Part shown: one piece after another, positions 60,795-64,000 of the stretch
Position numbering within the stretch: the stretch's first letter is position 1
Layout: every line of letters starts with the position of its first letter
Assembly: GCF_004332115.1 (NCBI RefSeq)
Contig: NZ_SJPA01000007.1
Span: 18,501 to 82,500, forward strand
DNA: 64,000 nucleotides
Reading direction: 5' to 3'
DNA from: Chlorobium sp. N1
GTDB lineage: Bacteria > Bacteroidota > Chlorobiia > Chlorobiales > Chlorobiaceae
Translations under genes and position numbers: made by a program
Notes under the pieces: generated by a model
The model's database searches: none
What the model was told of the DNA's origin: nothing
Seen by the model: the letters and a program-made list of their open reading frames with translations, nothing else

Positions 60795-63700
60795 CGGGAG
60801 ATCTTCTGTTTTTCGGCGCGGTACTCTTCGATGCTGAGGTTGCGCAGCACGGAGGCGCGCCCTTCACGGTTGTGCACGAATCCCACGCTGGAGACGAAGG
60901 GTTCGATGATGTGGATTTTCTGCAGCGGGGTGACGATGAGCAGCTGGAGGTTGAGCTGGGCGAAGAGCTGCAGCCCGTAGTGGGCCGATTCGTCGGAGCC
61001 GCGGCCGAAGGCTTCGTCGATCACCACGAAGCGGAACGAACGTGACTGCACCTCGTCCATTTTGAGCCCGAACTGGTAGGCGAGGCTCGCTGCCAGCACC
61101 GTATAGGCAAGCTTCTCCTTTTGGCCGCCTGATTTGCCCCCGGAGTCGGCGTAGTGTTCGTGCTCCATATCGTCCTCTTTCCATCGCTCGCTGGCGGCGA
61201 AGACGAACCAGTTCCGCACGTCGGTCACCTTTGCCGTCCAGCGGCGGTCAAGGTCGCTGAACTCGTCGCGTCCGCGGAAGCGGTCGATGATGTTGCGTAC
61301 CTGGAGGAACTTGACTTCGGAGTACTGGGCGTTTTCAGAGGCCGTGAGGGTGTCTTCGGTGCAGCTGCGGAGTTCGGCCTGGAACTCCCGTATGTCGGCA
61401 TCGGGGGTCGGTTCCGCTTCGAGGCTGATGTAGCGGCCGGGGTTGTAGTCGATTTTCGTGAGCGAGCCGTTGATGAGCCCTATGCGTTCTTTGATGGTTT
61501 CGCGTTCGCGTGCAAGCTGCGACTGGAAGTTGGCTATCTCGCGGATGGTGTTTTCGTTGAGCAGCTCCTTGAAGCGCTTTTCGAAGCGCGGGAGGTCGTC
61601 TCCCCGGAGATGCTCGAGCATGGAGCTGTATTCGCCGGCAGAAGCGATGTTTGCATCGATGTCCCGCGTTTCAAGCGGCCACTGTCCGTTATACCTCGTC
61701 ATCGCGCCGATGATCTTTTCGTTCAGGCGCGAGAGCTTTTTGTCTTCGGCGTCGATTCTCGATTGCAGCCAGTCGCGCATGTCCCGTTCGCGGTTGTCGC
61801 AGGATTCGACGGTGAGGGCGCGGCTCTCCTGCATTTCCTCCCGCAGCGCTTCAAGGCGGGAGAAGCGTGCGGAGGTTTCGGGGGATGCCTGGCCGGCCAG
61901 CTGGCGGGCCTCCTTCTCCATTTCCTTCGCGTCGCTGATCTTCTGCTCGCTCTTCGAGCGTCTGCTTTTTTGCTCGTCGAGCTGCTCTTCGGTTTGGCGG
62001 AGTTCCCTTTCGGTCTCTTCGAGCCGGGCGGTTAGGGTGCTGAGCAGGTTCGAGGTGGCTTCAAGTTCCTTTTTTTCAGCTTCGAGGCGGGAGATCGCCA
62101 CAGCCACCGGCTGCCAGTCGATGTCGTGGAAGTCGGGATACTCGTCGAGGCGCGAGAGGATGGTGAGTCGCTCCTTGAGGAGCGTCTGTTCCTCCTGCAG
62201 CGTTTTCATCCGCTGCCGGTACTGCTCAAGCGCGCCGTTCTTTTTTCGGGCGTTCTCTTCCAGCGCGGCGATTTTAGCGGCGTTGTTCCAGCCGAGAACG
62301 TACCGGCTGCGGTCGTCGATGCGGTGCCGGTCGTCCTTTTCGTGGCGTTCGCCGGGCATTTTGACCTGCCCGGTCCACGTGATGGCTTTTTTTTCGCGAC
62401 GGAATTCCTGCAGGCTGCTGCAGCAGACAGCGTCGAACCGGTGGCCGATCTCCCGTTCGAGCCAGTCGAAGAAGGGATAGCCCGGTTTGATTATGAGCTT
62501 CTGCGGCAGGCCGCCGAAAGACCCGGGCGCTGTTTCCCGAGGTGCCGGTTTCCGTACCCTGAAGTATACGAGGCGTCCCTTGAGATGGGTGCTGTTGACC
62601 CATTCGGCGACCTTGCTGTAGTGCTTCTCGGGCACGAGCAGCGAGAGGGCGAAGTTGCGCAGCAGGCGTTCGATGGCTCCTTCCCAGGCGCTCTCCTCCT
62701 GGCGCACCTGCAGCAGCTCGCCGGCGAAGGGCATCTCCGTTTCGTCGATAGTGAGCGCATGGCAGAGCTCCCGCCGCATGGCGACCTGCCTCTCGTCGAT
62801 GTTGTTTTTCCTGGCCTTGAGGCTTTCGATTTCAGCCGCCAGCTCCCGGTACTCCATCGCTTCGCGCGTGAGCGAGACGCCCGTCTCGTTCAGGTCGTTC
62901 TGGACCCTGGTTTCCCGATCCACGGCGGTTTGCCTGAGGGCTTCGTGCCCGGCGCGCTGGCCGATGAACTCCTCGAGAGTCGCCGCAGGCGTTTCGTCGA
63001 GCGCCTTGAGCAGTTCTTCGCAGCGGGCGGCTTTCTGCTGTTTTCGCTCCAGCTCGTCCTGCTTCATGCGGATTTCAGCGGCGATGTTCTCGATTCTGTC
63101 GCCGCCATTTTCGGCGATGGTGCGGCGCAGGCTGCGTTCACGTTCCCGGGTTTCTCGCTGCTCCTCCGCAAGCCGTTTGATGGTGCTTTCATGGCGGTCG
63201 AGCTCCTCATGGAGGGCGGCAAGGCGGTGGTGGAGCAGGCCGAGTTTGAGCGATGCGAACCAGGGGCGCATGGCTTCGCGGCAGTCCCGCAGCTCAGTGG
63301 TGGACATTGAGAGCTCCCTGTGCCCTTCGCAGTCCTCGACGATCGGCGTGAGCATCTCGATCTGCTGCTTGGCCTTGAGCACCGCCTCATGCGAGCGGTT
63401 GAGGTCTTCGAAGTGGTGGATCAGGGCGGTGATGCGGGTTTCGACGTCGAACGCCTCAAGCATGTGGCTGCGTACGAAGTCGGTGAGGTTGCCTACCGAT
63501 TTGAGCGAGACGGTCTGGTGGAACAGCTCGAGCGCCTGCTCGTTGTCGATGCCGAAGCGGCGGCGGAACCAGGCGCCGTAGGGCGGGAAGCTGTCGAAGA
63601 GATCGATTCCGTCCGCTTTCAGCCGTTTGCGCAGGTCGGCGATCTGTGGGCCGAATCCGGAGAAATCGCTTGCGATGGAGAGGTCGCGCTCCACGGCGGC

Positions 63701-64000
63701 ATACATGCGGGCAGGCTGTCCGGAAGGATCCTTCATCCAGAAGACCTGGGCAAGGGTGACGGTCTTGTCGTAGCCCTCGTTGCGGAAGACCCCGAGGACG
63801 ACCGAGTAGGTGTTGCTTTCGCGAAGGGCGACCGGTTTAGCGCCACCGCCGAGGGACTCCTGCCGCTCGGACTTGTAGAATCCGAGCACGTAGGAGCGCA
63901 GCGATCGTTCGCGGGTGTCGGCTCCGGCGGCCTTGTTGTAGGCGATGCGGTGGCTTGGCACGAGCAGCGTGGTGACGGCATCGACCAGCGTCGACTTGCC
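60791..64000 (-). CDS. jetC: Wadjet system SMC-like ATPase JetC, cut by window edge
   Basis: At least 1,069 residues are in the window; the frame is open through base 64000, so the start lies outside. Just inside the edge is Walker A ([15 protein letters not shown]). Long coiled-coil arms follow (about 170-430 and 590-900) around a hinge-like region ([20 protein letters not shown]), then the signature [20 protein letters not shown] and Walker [18 protein letters not shown]. It is the MukB-like motor of a type I-like Wadjet system that recognises and extrudes circular plasmids. JetA and JetB should lie to the right of the window. Confidence 0.92.
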   Translation of the reverse strand, partial: GKSTLVDAVTTLLVPSHRIAYNKAAGADTRERSLRSYVLGFYKSERQESLGGGAKPVALRESNTYSVVLGVFRNEGYDKTVTLAQVFWMKDPSGQPARMYAAVERDLSIASDFSGFGPQIADLRKRLKADGIDLFDSFPPYGAWFRRRFGIDNEQALELFHQTVSLKSVGNLTDFVRSHMLEAFDVETRITALIHHFEDLNRSHEAVLKAKQQIEMLTPIVEDCEGHRELSMSTTELRDCREAMRPWFASLKLGLLHHRLAALHEELDRHESTIKRLAEEQRETRERERSLRRTIAENGGDRIENIAAEIRMKQDELERKQQKAARCEELLKALDETPAATLEEFIGQRAGHEALRQTAVDRETRVQNDLNETGVSLTREAMEYRELAAEIESLKARKNNIDERQVAMRRELCHALTIDETEMPFAGELLQVRQEESAWEGAIERLLRNFALSLLVPEKHYSKVAEWVNSTHLKGRLVYFRVRKPAPRETAPGSFGGLPQKLIIKPGYPFFDWLEREIGHRFDAVCCSSLQEFRREKKAITWTGQVKMPGERHEKDDRHRIDDRSRYVLGWNNAAKIAALEENARKKNGALEQYRQRMKTLQEEQTLLKERLTILSRLDEYPDFHDIDWQPVAVAISRLEAEKKELEATSNLLSTLTARLEETERELRQTEEQLDEQKSRRSKSEQKISDAKEMEKEARQLAGQASPETSARFSRLEALREEMQESRALTVESCDNRERDMRDWLQSRIDAEDKKLSRLNEKIIGAMTRYNGQWPLETRDIDANIASAGEYSSMLEHLRGDDLPRFEKRFKELLNENTIREIANFQSQLARERETIKERIGLINGSLTKIDYNPGRYISLEAEPTPDADIREFQAELRSCTEDTLTASENAQYSEVKFLQVRNIIDRFRGRDEFSDLDRRWTAKVTDVRNWFVFAASERWKEDDMEHEHYADSGGKSGGQKEKLAYTVLAASLAYQFGLKMDEVQSRSFRFVVIDEAFGRGSDESAHYGLQLFAQLNLQLLIVTPLQKIHIIEPFVSSVGFVHNREGRASVLRNLSIEEYRAEKQKISR

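Overview
The window looks like chromosomal DNA of a green sulfur bacterium (Chlorobiaceae: Chlorobium/Pelodictyon/Prosthecochloris type). The pointers are two small genes resembling chlorosome envelope proteins beside pepD, ModE-box-like operators of the kind known from this phylum, GC-rich and tightly packed genes, and frequent four-base ATGA overlaps. No rRNA or tRNA gene was recognised.

Layout. (1) 1-9.2 kb: a metal or metal-chelate acquisition locus. It holds a radical SAM enzyme fused to a periplasmic-binding-protein-like domain (broken by a frameshift), a tetrapyrrole-methylase-family protein, a TonB-dependent receptor, a FecCD-type permease, an ABC ATPase, a class I SAM methyltransferase, a binding lipoprotein and a small secreted molybdopterin-oxidoreductase-fold protein. 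Two 24-bp ModE-box-like palindromes sit in front of the radical SAM gene and the receptor gene, which suggests control by molybdate or tungstate. (2) 9.2-11.2 kb: a LysR regulator with a YeiH-family membrane protein. (3) 11.2-19.7 kb: about 0.9 kb without genes, an SNF2 helicase with a SWIM-zinc-finger partner, a Fic protein with an AbiEi-like N-terminus, a decayed piece of a prepilin peptidase gene, and a AAA-type ATPase.

(4) 19.7-38.9 kb: two complete paralogous tad (Flp pilus) operons placed head to head around a 1-kb control region. Both have the order flp-cpaB-cpaC-tadE-tadG-cpaE-cpaF-tadB-tadC-prepilin peptidase. The control region carries a clear sigma-54 type promoter and four upstream copies of a 12-13 bp motif for the rightward operon. 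(5) 39-47 kb: a PAP2-like membrane protein, a patch of gene debris containing a broken AbiE-type toxin-antitoxin pair and a duplicated 3' end of the class I aldolase gene, the intact aldolase gene, a hybrid histidine kinase whose 5' end contains a 13-bp tandem repeat that could act as a phase switch, and DsbD.

(6) 47-54 kb: RNase R, class II photolyase with a glutamine amidotransferase, and two chlorosome-like proteins around PepD. (7) 54-64 kb: a defence/toxin-antitoxin island. It contains an AbiEi gene with a truncated AbiEii partner, a 5'(3')-nucleotidase, a BrnA-like protein, an AlbA_2 ATP-binding regulator with a damaged 5' end, a frameshifted RhuM gene, a DUF4236 protein, and the JetC-JetD end of a Wadjet (SMC-like, anti-plasmid) system that runs off the right edge.
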